DNA of 64,000 nt from Sphagnum compactum. Its lineage: Eukaryota; Bryophyta; Sphagnopsida; Sphagnales. Position 1 is the first letter of the stretch; each line of letters opens with the position of its first letter. Below the pieces are notes generated by a model, which did no database searches, was not told the origin of the DNA, and saw only the letters and a list, made by a program, of their open reading frames with translations. Below, piece by piece: positions 46,061-59,040 of this stretch. The stretch lies in contig OZ234497.1 in assembly GCA_965153455.1 (NCBI GenBank), positions 4,898,001 through 4,962,000 on the forward strand. The letters run 5' to 3'. A program made the position numbers and the translations under genes.

Positions 46061-49000
46061 GGAGTTTCACTCTTTTCTTTTTGTTTTTTGTTTCTTTCCA
46101 AAGTGGTAAGTAAAAGTGGTCCACATGGGTAGGTGGGGTGGCTGGTGGTTCCATTGCTCATATTGGTGGGCTCTAATGGCAAGAACCGTTAATTTTTTAA
46201 TTTTTTTTGGCAAAACGTGGCAAAGAGGTTGTTGAAGTGTGTTGTTGGTCAATAGAGGAGAGAAATTTTTATTTGCGATACAATTTAATTTTAATTTTAA
46301 TTTACAAAATTTTAAGTGGTTTATTGTGGGTTGGTTTTTGGTGTTGATTAAAAAAATCAGCAAACAACATCTATGTGAAACTATTAAAATTCCCCAAAAT
46401 GAAACTATACAAACTATTTTGCAAAAATCAAATTGTTCCAAATTCAAAACATAAAATTTCCTCAACCCCAAAACCCCAAAATTCCCAAAAACAATTTTTA
46501 GGAATTTTTTCTATGAAAATTTTGGGGTTTTCTATAATAATATAGATTGTTTTGGGGAATTTTCATAGAAAAAATGGCTAAAAATTGCATTTAGGGTTAA
46601 TAAGGTGGCCAAGTTGGAGGCACATACCTACTTATCCCCAAAAGAAAAACTAAAATGGAAAAGAAAACGACGAAAGGAAAAAAAAAAGGGGAAAGAAAGG
46701 GAAAAGAAAAGAAGATGCTCCAGGCTTCCACGGGTAAGGGTTCAGAAACCCTGAGAAACAGCTGGTGTCTTCAGCGGGTCACCCTAATCGGGTCCGCGCG
46801 AGCCAGCAAGCGTGCACAAGTGCAGCGCGCGAAACAAATTGCGGCAGACACCGAGTGAGAGAGAGGGACGCGAGATTGTGTTTTGCAGGACAGGGATGTG
46901 CGCCATTTGTCCTGCTACTATTGCGTATCTTCATCTCGACGAGCTTTGATCCCAATCAGAAGGCGCATGCACCAGCAAATTTTTTGTGGCCCGGGTAAAA
47001 GTTTCCCCCCCAGTTATCTGCAACTTTTCTTCAAAAGTTTTTTTAGCTCAGAAACCTTACTAAAACAGCCGCAACTTCAACGAGGAGATGGACGGAGCTT
47101 TGTTTTGCAAGGAGAATTTTGTAATCTGCAAGGGGGAAAGAAATCAGATACGAAAGAGGAGAAACCGCAAGTGACGGAGTGAGGAGATTTGCTATGATGG
47201 TAGAAAGCGTGCCGTCTCATTCATTGGATGTTGCGGAAAGGCGGGAGAATGTTTTTGTTTTTCTTGGCTTCAGGACAGCAAGAAGGGGGATAGAAAGAGA
47301 ATAGTTGCTGATTGAAAGAAAACCGATGAGCGGTGAAATAGCAAGGCTGCTTCTATTATTATTCTGGAGACACTTTCGATATCCAATGGTGTGCTTTCAT
47401 GTGCTGCAGAGAGAAGCTATGAGGACCTAGAGCGCGAGCTTTCAGTTTTGTCGTATCATATGTTTTGTCTCCAGGTGTGTCCAAGACTGGGAATAGAACG
47501 GTGCATTGAGCTAATATTGGACCATATCCAACAGTATCCATCTCACAGAGTGAGAGATCAAGGGAGCTAGAGCTATTGCGCATTTTTTGAACGAGATGGA
47601 GACGAGATTTCTGCGGGGAAGAATGATTGTCAATACGAGATGATCTGATGCTCTGTGGTGTCGCATGACCGTTGAGAAGGTGGAGGAGGAACAGAGAGTC
47701 CTGTAGCTATGAAAGTCTGTGATGATCCAGTTCTATTCTTGCCGTAGCTAGACAGAAATGGAGGAGGAGGAGGAAGCAGCATGCGCATGACGAACTGATG
47801 ATATTCCTGCTGGACATAATTACGGAACCTCGTGCAGCAGTAGCAATGCATGTTCTCAACAACAGGTACTCACTTCGACGACGTCAGTGGCTGGGAAGAG
47901 TTTTGAACAAGCGCGATTCATTATAATACGAGAATCTCGCGCCTTAGAGAAGCTCTGGTTCTATGTGAGGTACGCGCATTGTTATCAATTGGAAGCCCTG
48001 ATCATCCTTCCCTATTTATTGCTTGCCTTCAATGATCCTTGGACAGGTCTCTGATGATGATCCGGCATACGACCTCACAAGGAAGGATTATAAGGTAATC
48101 CGAAACACAGAATTGCATGGAAACGTTAACTCCAGTGAAGTCACAGAACCACAGCATATTCATTGCCACATTTTCCTCTGTTTTTCAATTCTCCGAATGA
48201 AGCTTACTGTGGAAATAATTTGTGTTATTCCTTTCATTGATTCCAGTTTCAAAGATACAGCAATGTAATTCTTCTTGTTCAAGACTTTGTGAAATTCTAG
48301 CTTTTGTGCCATGGAGCATCACAATGAAGAAGTCTTGATCTCTTTGTAATGGAAGCTCACCATTACATTGCAGAGGGAGGTTGTTGAGGTTTATTGGAGT
48401 TGAAAGAAACAGGGAGAATCATAATATCCACAAGAATGCCCCTTCAGAAAGGAAGAAGAAATCTTCTTAAAGGAATGATGGGCATGGATGGATCTTTCGC
48501 TTTTGGATAGCCGCTAACATTCTAGCACACTAATGGGTTTGTGAATAGCATTTTCTTGAGCATAAAATTCTTAGCTGTAGTCCAGTGGTGCTTCTGATGA
48601 AGATTCTTGGGTATAACTGAGGAAAGATCTACTGCATGCTCCAGTGCCTGGTTTTGTGCACTTGTCTTGGACGAGAGATTTGCAGGATTAAATTCAAGGT
48701 CTGAAGAGCTGTTATGTTTGTACTGCCCTCTATAGAATGCTGGTGCAGAGCTAGATGCATTTAGATACGTTCTGCTGTTAGTTTCAGTAAGCTCTGGGTA
48801 TCTTTAGAGATGCTAGGAGCACACAGTGGAAGGGACACCTTCAACAGTTTAACTGTATAGTTTCTTCTTCTGATCAGACTAACCATCCACCTCTTGTAAC
48901 ACTTGGTTTGATGGTCATGTCAACTCCCCCTCTTCAATGCTCCTGTGGAGCTCATACCCACCTCACATCATTGCAAAGAAGTTCTCCTGACATATGGAGA

Positions 49001-49286
49001 GCTCCATGGTGATGGCTGTGAATACATGTACCAGGAGGGGGAGAGTAGGGAAGTACTCAGAGAAAGTGTAGAGGACTTTAGGGCTTTGGTGGATGGTAAT
49101 CGCAGAAGTTGCATATTGGTGGCATTCTACAGGAATCTGCCAAAAACAACAAATGAACCTTCCCATTAATCTTATTAGCTGCATTTACAGAGGAGTCTCT
49201 GATACCAGAATCATCCCACTTAAACTTCTCTGTTTCATTTGTAAGAACCTGCATAATAAGAAGAGAGAAGAGGGAGGAAGCTTCTG
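46061..49286 (+). promoter_or_regulatory. Upstream and probable 5' leader region of the POLAR-like gene
   Basis: AT-rich up to about 46600, then purine-rich and more GC-containing sequence (46650-47200) that would suit a transcription start. From there to the ATG there are many short frames on both strands but no domain. An in-frame stop at 49257 closes the main frame upstream of the first ATG. A long, possibly spliced leader with several upstream ATGs is likely. Confidence 0.35.
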
Positions 49287-51483
49287 ATGCATCAGGATCT
49301 GAAGAAAATGTCAAGATGGGGGGGCAAAGGGAGAGTTCCATTGTCAACCTTCTCTGGTAAATGGATGGGAGAGGACTTACCAAAGAGTTCTGTTTCTAAC
49401 CTGCAGGAAGGATCCTGGGCTTCACTTTGCGAGAAGCCACCAATGGAAGGCAGGGAAAGCACATCCGAGGATACAGAAAGCCACTCCAACTGTCTTACAT
49501 TGGGTTTGCATGCAGTGTCAGACTGTCACTTGAGGTTAAAGCGCTTTGGGTCTTCTGGTCTACCTTCTGGAGATGTCAGACAAAGAGGCAGCCTTGCAAG
49601 GAGGGTCCAAACTCCAAGTAGATCTTACAAAGGGAGGGCTTTTGCTCAGCAAACAAGATACATGCAGGCTTTGCCAAGGCCTGTGTCATCTTTGGAGAGC
49701 TGCCTTCGAGCACAGCTGATTCATGAGCTTGACAGCAAAAAAGAACCTCTTGATTTTTCTTCCCTGGTTGAGGGAAGTGGGCAGTTTTCCAGCACGTGTG
49801 AAAATGGGAACATTCCTCTGTATACATTTGAGAAAATCTTCTCTTTGGACATAGATCACTGCAGTGATGGGCCTGTGGATACCAATGGGATCTGCAAAAG
49901 AGTCTTTAAAGATGACAAGACATCTAGTACCGAGGGTATGGTAGCAGTTCCAGAGTTTCAACAGTTTTTTGGAAGAGCAAACAGCTTGAAAATGGGTTTC
50001 AGTTCTTCTGAAACTGCTGGAACTCTCAGCAGCAATGACAAAAGAACATACACTGAAAGTGAAGCAGAAAAATCCTTTCCTGCTTCAGTTGGCATTCGTG
50101 AAGTGTCATGGAAGAAATCACTGTTGCCTTTCACTCTCAAGAAACGCAAAATTTCTCGCACGTGCCAAATCTTGTCAACATCTTCTGATTCAGGTGTTGA
50201 TTCTGCTGCATCAACAGGTAGTGCATGACAAGCCATAGTGAGTTTCTGCAGATGCATGTTTGTGTACAAACACTTCATGTTAAATAGAGGCAATGCTGGT
50301 GTTTGTCTGTTAGTAAGTTCACATCTTTATTATCATTTGTGTGACTGATGCAGATGAGGCCACAACTCCAATGGAGGCACTACTGTTCAGTTTTGGAGTT
50401 GGCATTGGGGTAATGTGCACTGTTAAATCAAGTCAATGTGAAATTGACAGATTGAATCAGTTGCTGAAGGCAGCAGAAGCTCAAGTGCAGATCCTTAAAG
50501 AGGAGGTAAAGATGTCATCTCTGTGAACTGTACAAATATTTTTCTGAGCTGGTTTTTGAATTTCAGCATATGTGCAAGGTAATCTTTGGTTCATATGTCT
50601 ATGACATGGGCACAATGTTTTGGATGATGTGCAGAGCTGAGTGTTTTCTGGACTTGCTAGCATTGTAGGTTGACAAAAAGGATGCAGAGAAACCAAGTCA
50701 AGAGATTGGTACACAATCTCAACTTTCTACCTGCGGTGGTGTGGAGGAGGAACTTGATGATTTTGAGTCTTTGAGGATTGTACAAGCAGATGAGGCCTCA
50801 TCAGTGGAAGGTGGTGAAATGGCTGATCTTGAGGCAGAGCTGGAGGCTGAACTGGATCACCTAACAGGACAATATTCAGATCTGGATGAGGTTAGTGTTT
50901 GCCTGTGGATTGCACCATTAGTCAATTCTAGTTATTTTATCTGCATTCAAGAGTTTAGAATTCAGAGCAAAATATCATGTGGAATGGTCTGGTGCAGTTG
51001 GAGATGGATGGTGTTGCAGCTTTGGTGCATGGGGATCTGAATGCTGTAGGTCTACCTGCACAATTGGACTCTTATGGTGATGATAGCTCAGCTTCAGAAG
51101 TGGCATGCATTAACAGTGATGCTGTATCCCCAAGAGAGCTCACACGTCTGCTTCTCAAACTTCAGGTGAGGACACTATATCTAGAATAAAAAAGATTCCC
51201 TGGTGATAGAGATAGTGGAAGTTCAAAACTAGCTGTAAACTTGTAGAGTTTTATTGCAGTTAATCTTCTTAGGGTTGAATTTGTTCAAGATTGATCTGTG
51301 GTGTCACAGTCAGCACGACAAGAAGAGCATATTTCAGATTTGGAGGCAGATCTTGAAGCAGCAATGTTGCAGTTAAAAGAGAAAGAGAAAGAGCTGGAGC
51401 ACTGGAAGAAACATGTCTGCCAGCTCACTGAACTCTCAATTTCATCACCTACCTCAGGCACTCTTCCAACTCTCGTCAGCTGA
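49287..51483 (+). CDS. POLAR-like coiled-coil protein
   Basis: Family of POLAR, a plant scaffold that localises asymmetrically in dividing stomatal-lineage cells. Exons: 49287-50217, 50354-50505, 50669-50890, 50998-51165, 51310-51483; all junctions keep frame; 548 aa. Residues 1-310 are Ser-rich and poorly conserved. Then come TTPMEALLFSFGVGIGVMC, a short hydrophobic segment, the helix DRLNQLLKAAEAQVQILKEE, an acidic LEAELEAELDHL helix, SPRELTRLLLKLQ, and the coiled coil RQEEHISDLEADLEAAM through EKEKELEHWKK. This order (hydrophobic patch, LEAELE helix, SP-EL helix, RQEE..I..LE..L helix ending in a Trp-Lys) is the POLAR-like signature. The protein is predicted cytoplasmic or plasma-membrane-associated. 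The stop at 51481 gives a length usual for the family; further open exons follow (next entry). Confidence 0.8.
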
Positions 51484-51656
51484 TTGTTGATTGTCTTGTT
51501 GGACTGTGTGTTGGTTGTATTTTGGTCAAGAGGATTCCATTATTCCCTGCATTAGGTCTATGTCTGTATCAGTGGAGTCAGCAAAAGCTCCAATGTGCTG
51601 ATGTTTGGATTTATACCAGTTAATCATGGTGATTGGATATTGGGGTTGCAGGGCAG

Positions 51657-53571
51657 GAAAACTTTCCGATACATTGTCAAAGCAGTGCAGTTGTCACTCC
51701 ATTTGAAAGGTCCTCCTCAGGCAGTGGAAGTGAGCCTGAAATAAGTGCATCTATACAGGGTCCCACCCTGTTAGACCACCGAGAAAGCTTTCACTTGCCT
51801 CTTCAGTCATCAGGTTCTTCAGTTGATTGGCCAGCTGGCTGTTTTGTGGAAACTAAAGGACTAAACCCAGGGCATTTGGAGAAATGCGAGTTGATGCCAG
51901 CAAGAGGTGGAGGTCTGGAAGAGATGACGACAGGTTTACTCGAGCAGGTATGGATCACCCTTTCACCTCGACATGTTTGGCTCTGTCTGTGGTTGTGAAT
52001 ATTTACATTTCTTCTGACTCCTCTCCGTTTTGGTTGTCATGGCATGTCTGTAATGCCACTGCAGGGTGAAAACCCAGGGTTGGATAGAAGACTGAACTTT
52101 GACAATGCACTAAAAAATTCATCAGCAAAAGATGATGTCCGTGATGAGTTTCTACAGGCTTTGGTGGGTGGTGAATTAGAACTACCTCCTCGCAATGAGC
52201 AGGCTCTGCAAACTGCCATGGACTGTAAGCTGATATTTGAGGACTCCCAGATTCAACAGCTGCTTGTTGACTCTATCCAGGATTTGAGGTCATGGAAGCC
52301 TGGTGACATGTCTGACATGGGTAGCAATATTCCAAGCATAAATGACTACTCAAGTACTGTCTCAATGTCTGACGGCTGGGAAAGTGGTTTTGACCCTTCT
52401 ATGAGGGGCCATTTTCACGAAGGACACGGAGTTCAAAAATTTATGACAAAGCCTGAGAGTAGTGTTATTGCTAAGTGTGCAAGACTGTCTGCATCATCAA
52501 TATCAGTCTCTGAAATCTCAGATGGGGAGGCTCCAGATTATTGTGCAAGTGGTACAACTCTGTGCTCCTCAAACATAGAGACAATCACCAGGCCTGTAGG
52601 TCCATTTAATCATGATGTTGATCCATTTTTCTGGAATAGAGAGGGAGGGCTTGGTCGAGCTGGGGCAAACACTCCAGATGACAGTGGCTTCACTATGATG
52701 GAGCCAATTTCAAACATGTACACAAGGGGTCCCATGATCTCACTTGGTGTGCAGCAGCCTCATATTTTGGATGGGAGGGGAGAGGAGCTTAACCCCACGG
52801 TGTATGAAAAGGTAGTTGGTTGGGAAGGGCTTATCAGGCAGGAACCTTTTGCAGCTATGGGATCTGACTGGGAGTGCCAGTCTCAAGCATCTGAGTATGA
52901 ACAACGTGATGCTCAAGATCCCAGATTTGTGGAAGGTGGCTCACTGCATCCAGAAAATTTGGTATCGGACTCTGAGGAACACTTGGGCAACAAGTTCAAA
53001 ACAGAAATTGTCGGAAAGACTAGGCATGGATCAGACATTGTCCCAGAAGTGCAAACTATTCCTGCCATGCTTGAGATGGATAATGTGAAGGTTAGAAATA
53101 GAAGTTCCAGGGAACAAGACGCAGGTAGTGTAGAGGGAGTTGCTTCATTTCCCTCTTTAGTGGGAAGCACTTTAGAAGGCATAGCAGGGGAGAGTGGGGA
53201 GAGTTTTGAATTCCTCTGGAGTACATTGCCAAAGCATCTTGAAACCATGAGAGTGTCCGAAATCATGAATGACAAGGACAGTCAGGACATCACTTGCTCT
53301 CAGAGAGCAGACACAGAATCCATAACAGTATTCAACCAGGCTGCATCTTCACAAAGTTCTCAAGGTATGTAATTTTATTTGCACTCTCAACAAAACACGG
53401 GATAAACTGCAGCATTTTACTGTTGTTATGATTATTAGCATCCAGTTCTAATAGGTCTAATTCTGTGGATGTCTGTTTCTTCTTTGTGATGCAGGGGCAG
53501 ATACTGTAGTGTCTAGTGGAGTAGAAAGGGAGGTACATGAAAAAGAAAGGTTCATACTTCTCTTCTGCTGA
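51657..53571 (+). CDS. Open exons downstream, possible C-terminal extension of the POLAR-like protein
   Basis: Three open segments join in frame: 51657-51947, 52065-53364 and 53495-53571 (stop TGA at 53569). The middle one is an uninterrupted frame of about 433 codons. If the last POLAR-like exon used the GTCAGC at 51475 as donor and the acceptor were at 51656, the frame would continue without a stop to give about 1101 aa. The sequence is acidic, Ser/Glu-rich and probably disordered, with no domain recognised. Alternatives are a separate gene whose start I cannot fix (ATG at 51633 or 52044), or a retained 3' portion of an ancestral longer protein. The donor is weak, so the link is unproven, but the long open frame with good donor and acceptor sites argues that it is coding. 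Confidence 0.5.
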
Positions 53572-54650
53572 GGAAAAAAACACATCAGCAACATGATATT
53601 GATGGTCTTGAAGAGCCAATCTACCTCTTTTGAAAGGAGGGCTTGGATAAACTGATTGATCACATGTTGATGTTCTCTCCAGCCTGCCAGTAGATGGAGG
53701 TTCCATGTGGAGCTTCTAATCTGCCAAATTGGATGGCAAATGGTACTGACATATGCATAACAGGAATAGTCAGGAGGTGGGGGTTCAGAAGAATGTAGCC
53801 TTGTATTAAAGGATTCAGGTAATGAGTTGTCACAGAAAAATGATGTCTTCTGTAGTGCTGTTAGTGATTGATTGCCTTCACTGTATACCGACAAGATTTG
53901 CCTCACATAAGAAGGATTCAGATTCCTGCATTTCCTTTATATCGAGTCTTGCCTTGTTGTTGATTCATGTTCCTGATGGTTACTTCATGTCCTAGTTCAG
54001 TTCAATGCTTGGGTGGATTTGTTCAGTTCAAATGCAGCAATGAGATATGAAGTTGAGTTTCTTGAAGGCCCTTGGATCAATTTCGATTTCTGTCAATATT
54101 AACTGGCTTGGAGCAGCCATACGTACTTTTTAGTGTGACGATGTTGTCCATCTGACAAGATGGGAGTTGAAAGGTTTGGTCATCAAATGTAGGGTAATCA
54201 AGGGTGGGTACGCTTCCATTTGTGGAGGGGACTTTTGTGAATTGGATGACCCTTCCATTTGTGGAGGAAGCATCATCCATTGATGCGCTTCTTGTACATA
54301 TCTTTACAAATTGCAAAAACAAACATTCAAGAATCGACGTTCCCAGAAACAAACAAGCCTTCCTTCAATGGACACTAACAAAACAGGACTCGTTGCAGTG
54401 ACACAGTTTGACAGTGATGATGCACATGAAGCTTGAACATTATGACATGATGCCCAGCAAGAAGCTTTCCAATCTAAGAAGCTTTCCAGGTTAGTGCTTT
54501 ATTATATGCAAGGAGTTGCAACTTCACAAGCTCCAGATGTAAGTCAAACATTTCTGGTATTGAGAACAGACAATTGCCATAGTTTGAATGTGATATCTGT
54601 TGCACCATCTTATCTGGATATCTAACTTCAAGAGAAAATTTCAGCTGTGA
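53572..54650. other. Spacer between the POLAR-like gene and the S1-like gene
   Basis: Probable 3' UTR then spacer. Minus-strand frames (53906-53457, 149 aa; 54352-54077, 91 aa) show no domain. A short direct repeat of CTTCCATTTGTGGAGG occurs at about 54210 and 54250. Confidence 0.4.
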
Positions 54651-55136
54651 TCAAACTGCATCAGTAAGTGCATCAGGAATTGTTGGCCATGTCCATCTCA
54701 GAAGGAACGTATGATCGGATTGTTGTAAGAATAAGCCATCATTGCTAACCTTCCAGTTGCAAGTCATGCAATTATCCAGTTGCGACGAGTGTGACGATGG
54801 TATATTGGGATTCCCCCAAAACAGGAATGTGCCACTTCTGAACGGAGTGGCAAGCTTCGCCTGGAAGGAGCAATCCCAGTATCGATTCCTGTTGATATCG
54901 AACATGAAACCGTATTCCTTACGAGGCTGCGCGATGAACGTGGGATTGTCTATGTTATCGGAGAAACAAACGATGCTAAGGTTTGTCGAGAATTCATTGA
55001 TCATGGATACACTTCCGGGCATCGCTTCCCCGCCGCTTCCGCGCATAAGCATTGAGAACATAGCCACGATGATGGCTATTGAAACAATCGCAGCAAGCAG
55101 GAGCTTCGTCGAGGAGTTACTCCCGCAAACAGCCAT
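54651..55136 (-). CDS. S1 / SPH family small secreted protein
   Basis: Intact single-exon 161-aa ORF of the plant self-incompatibility S1 family (SPH, Pfam S1-type), small cysteine-rich secreted proteins, some of which act as cell-cell signals. Residues 12-31 are strongly hydrophobic (signal peptide or anchor). The mature part shows the family pattern: SMINEF near 44-49, then IVCFSDN (Cys57), PRKEYGFMFDIN (70-81), WDCSF (Cys89), TFLFWGN, and DNCMTCNWKVSNDGLFL with Cys123 and Cys126. All four Cys expected for two disulfides are there. It stands convergent to the POLAR-like gene. A 169-aa frame on the opposite strand overlaps it but shows no motif. The function in this plant is unknown; S1 homologues occur well beyond self-incompatible species. 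Confidence 0.75.
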   Translation of the reverse strand: MAVCGSNSSTKLLLAAIVSIAIIVAMFSMLMRGSGGEAMPGSVSMINEFSTNLSIVCFSDNIDNPTFIAQPRKEYGFMFDINRNRYWDCSFQAKLATPFRSGTFLFWGNPNIPSSHSSQLDNCMTCNWKVSNDGLFLQQSDHTFLLRWTWPTIPDALTDAV

Positions 55137-55559
55137 TCCGAGCGGCGATGGGGCGGCGATTTCAGCGATCTACGAATCAATTGCAACAGGTTTGCACACC
55201 TGCTGCATGAACGATGTTAGAAGATGCAGAAACAAGATTCCGAGTCAGTAATAAGCATCCAGACATAACAATATAAAAGAAAATAGAAAACACGTCGAAA
55301 GACATTGCTGGCGATCAAGTCTAATCACGCTGGAGCACCATCATCTCTTATAATGCAAATATACACTACAAGACCAGAGATCTAAATGCAATTGCAAACA
55401 TAGGACGGAGGAAAAATTCCAATTACCTGGTGATCGGATGCTACCTGCAAGATTTCAAGGAGCACAAGGTTAGTGCTGAGGACCGAAAGCCGAGAGAGAG
55501 AGAGAGAGAGAGACCATTAACCCCCAATTCTAGACCATTTTTTCTCAATTCTATTTTTA

Positions 55560-55720
55560 CAAAGAATCTGGTTTTGGTTTCATTTCCAGTTCTGGAACTG
55601 GGTGCAAGTTCCAGCTCCAAAAATGGATCCGGTTTTAAACTTGGTTTCAGTTCCAATTCCAAAGTTCAGACCCAGTTCTGCTTCAGGGGTAATGAGAACT
55701 AGAACTGACAATTCTGGTTC
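55560..55720 (+). repeat. Degenerate GTTCCAGTTC / GGAACTGG repeats
   Basis: Variants of GGTTTCAGTTCCA and CAGTTCTGGAACTGG recur about every 12-25 bp, several of them palindromic. Frames through it are low-complexity and not genes. Confidence 0.7.
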
Positions 55721-57516
55721 AGAGTGTTCCTCACACAAGGGATGCTTGATAGGCGATGTGTGCTTGCCTACTAGGCCTAGAGCATTCTGGGAATGCCCAG
55801 CTCTAAGGGCTTCTCTAAGGGCCTTACATCTTTATGAAGGATTGAAATGATTTGTGCTTGGAGGCAACAAGTACACAAATTTGCAAGGGGTGCCCCAAAT
55901 AATGGGACACTACAAAATATGGCTTGCACAAATATGGAACCTTGAACCTTTGATTACGGCCATGCATCATTTTTATTATTTATCAATGGTAGATTGAGTA
56001 CAATCTAGAAATGCAATCCACACAAAATGGAAGGAAAATTGCAACAACTTGATCCAATGCCAAAAAGTTGGATGTTGAGGCATAGATCATGAAGGCACTG
56101 ATGACTAAAATGTAAGCAAAAGGAGAAAGGGAAAGTATGAAAAGGAATACTAGAGGAAGGTTGTCTTCATAGCAACATGTAGACTTCCCATGACGAATAA
56201 TGCTATTATCAGATGTTTGTCACCATTATGGTCATGGTGGGGCAATAATGTGTACAGTGGCATTGTGTAATTTGGGTCCTCTATGAATGACTTGAAAAGT
56301 TCCTATCCAAATGAAAGTACTCTAACAAAGTAGACTAATGACAAAAGGTAGCTCATACACCAACTGTTCGGATTGGAACTATTGAAATGTTGTTACCTAT
56401 ATCAAAAGATACACTAACTAGGACCATATACTTCATTGCTATATATTAAATAGAAACTTGTGGGTGAATGCTATATATGTAATTAAAGCTCAAATAGTTA
56501 TTGTAGTTGTGATAAACTAATCATGTTGTAGCAATTCAATTCAAGACTAGGGGGAGGATGCATCTAATGCATATATCATAGACATCAATTAAAAGCCAAT
56601 CGTAGTTGCAAAAAATCAGATTTTTTGCTAGAGACTGGGGCAAGAATTCAAATAAATTCCTATACAAACCTGAACAAAAATGCGTAACCAAGGTTCAGAA
56701 AAGTCCCATCCAGAACTGCAGTTGGAGTTTTCCAACTGTTCATCTTAAGAAGTTTCAATTCAAAACTACAAGCTTCAAGTACTGCACAAGACAACCACTT
56801 AAATCATCTGTTTCACAAGGATTTTGTAAACTTTATCACAATGCCTTGTTGAAAGGTTGCACTACATGGTTATCTTAGTTGTAGTGGTGATAACATGCAG
56901 ATCTTTCTGGATGAAGAATGTGACATTTTGTTGTTGGCTCTGTCCTACAGAGACATTGTGGGAACACCTTTTGAGCGGGTATAGGGGCTGGAGAATCAAA
57001 GGTAGGCTGAATGGATAAGTTTGGGTGTTAGTTTTCAAAAAACACTCGTGTGAGGAGAGCATAAGGGTTTAAATATTTAAACTTGTTTCTTCTCTCAAAG
57101 GGCTTTTTTTAGATGTGGGGTTTTAGTGAGCTTGGAAAATGAAAGAGTTTTATTCAGTGGTGTTGGGAGGGGCAAGGAGTTTTTTTTTTTTAAGGAGTTA
57201 TGTCTTGGGTGGGGAAAAAAGGGGGGTATTCCCTTTTTCTCCCTTTTTTTCCTTTCTCATAATATGGTGACTTTACAAGGATATTTTCTCAAGAAAATAT
57301 TTTTAAAAAATCAATGTCATTTTTTGGTGGTACCAAACATGGAAAATTTTCAACATAAAAAAAATTATTTCAAAATTTTAAGAAAAGAGAACAAAATCTT
57401 GTTTGAAATCAAACATTGAATACATTTAACCACAAATCGAAAAACAATTCAATTTCAACTTTTTGACCAAAATTTTCATGCAAGTGACCAAAAAATTGAT
57501 GTTTACCAAGATATAC

Positions 57517-57539
57517 ATATATATATATATATATATATA
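57517..57539. repeat. (AT)n microsatellite
   Basis: About 11 AT dinucleotides in an AT-rich spacer. Confidence 0.85.
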
Positions 57540-58071
57540 GTCACATGTTTACCAAATATACATATGTTGAAGTGAAAATGACAAGAATGGTTTAAACAAT
57601 GGAAAAAAGTTTAAGGTTGTGTTGTATTTCAAATTCGAGTTGAGACAATTAGAATTCCGATGTACCCATGGATTGCATAATTAAAATTCATAGGATACCT
57701 TGTTCATTATTAGACCATAACTTAGCTGTTGAATTAGGAATATGATTTTTTATTGTTAAGTTGTAATCAACCATGTAGTCAAAATTAATTAAAGCCAAAA
57801 AACATTAATTAGTAAAAGGTTTAGGTAAGGTAACAAGTTTAAGGTTTAAGTCATATTTTTTTGTCCCATACTAAAGACTACATTGTATGTTTGTTATTTC
57901 TTTTTCTAATTAACACAAACATTGTGCTTGACTCAAGCTTTCATTATGTATTGATGTTTTTTGCAAGCTTGAGTTTTTTCAAGTGTGTGTTTGCTAAGCC
58001 CCATTTTTCTACTACTTTTTTTTGTTGGTTGTCAAATTCATTTTGGTAAGTTTTATTTTCCTTTTTGTACA

Positions 58072-58860
58072 ATGGTTGTTGTTCCAGCGAAAGAAATTCG
58101 ATTAGTTGTTACGATTGTTGATTTGGATTTTGGAATTAAAGATGTTGCGTTTGAAACAAAGGTGCTCGATAGGCATGGCACTTTTGATTGAATTGCAAAG
58201 AGAAACATGGAAAATCCAGTCTATGCATACTTGCATTGTGATTTGTTGAACATGTTAGCTCTGATCACAATCATTCTTAAAGTCAAATCACCTCATATAG
58301 ATATGTATGAACAATATTTGCAAAAAGGCATGTTTATGAAGGTTGAAAATTTTGGCATTGCGTCAGAGTCCAAAAGGGGTTTTGAGAAAGGTGACATGCA
58401 TGTTGTCATTACAATTGAGTCGATGACCATTGTGTCATTAATCACTATTTTTGAACCAAATTTTGGTTTCCATGTTTTTCCACATGGGTTCCATTAAAGA
58501 AATTTTAATTTTTCTTCAAGGTTGGAGCTTTGTTACTATTGCTATCATCATTGTTGGTGTAAGGGGAGGAGGGAATAACAAAGGTGAAAAACAATTATTG
58601 ATTAAAAATGGAGAAGGTGCATTTGATCAAGATGTTATTGCTTTTGGCAATAATTTCATAACATAATATGAATAGCTTCTTGAAGCATATAATGGAGGCC
58701 AATGTGTTATGGTCTTGATTAAGAATGTGGCTACAACATCCAAAAGATATTGATATTTGAGAGCATAGTAATACCCAATTTTCACAAAGGTTGTTGATGA
58801 GGTTATTTGAGCCCGTCTTCTCAAGTTGCACAACAAACTATCAACTATTCATCTTGCACT
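58072..58860 (+). pseudogene. RPA-like OB-fold protein remnant, Helitron-associated
   Basis: Broken frames on the plus strand: 58072-58191 (MVVVPAKEIRLVVTIVDLD..), 58207-58497 (with MYEQYLQKGMFMKVENFGIA, then a GDMHVVITIESMTIVSLI block) and 58501-58870 (KNGEGAFDQDVIAFGNNF, then GGQCVMVLIKNVATTSKRY). The pattern of a short helix, 'KG.F.K.ENF.I', and later 'D..G...VIAFGNN' with a 'G.C.M.LI' strand is like the OB-fold domains of replication protein A large subunits. Plant Helitrons often carry RPA-like genes, and a Helitron Rep remnant lies downstream on the same strand. Stops and frameshifts disable it. The assignment rests on motifs seen by eye and is tentative. Confidence 0.4.
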
Positions 58861-59040
58861 AAAAGAGGTAAATTCCTTTCTTCTAATTTTCTTCAAAGAC
58901 ATTTTGAAATTTTTTTCAAAGAAAAAAAATTAAATGGTGCCAAATGTTCATCTATATGTCATTTATACTTAAAAAATAATGAAAAATGTTAAGATAATTA
59001 AATTTAGACAATTAAATAATATTTAAAGTAATTGAAAATT

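Larger units (their letters stand above)
55137..58071. other. Intergenic DNA between the S1-like gene and the Helitron remnant
   Basis: Begins with the upstream region of the minus-strand S1-like gene. 55490-55512 is a GA run. 55560-55720 holds GTTCCAGTTC-type repeats (separate entry), and 57517-57539 is an AT microsatellite. A frame at 57126-57419 is low complexity. No gene recognised. Confidence 0.45.

Noticed and set aside
49958-50293. 111-aa minus-strand frame within the POLAR-like exon
   Set aside because: Antisense shadow of an exon with good splice junctions and family motifs on the plus strand.
54742-55251. 169-aa plus-strand frame opposite the S1-like gene
   Set aside because: No domain or signal; the minus strand shows the full Cys pattern and a signal peptide.
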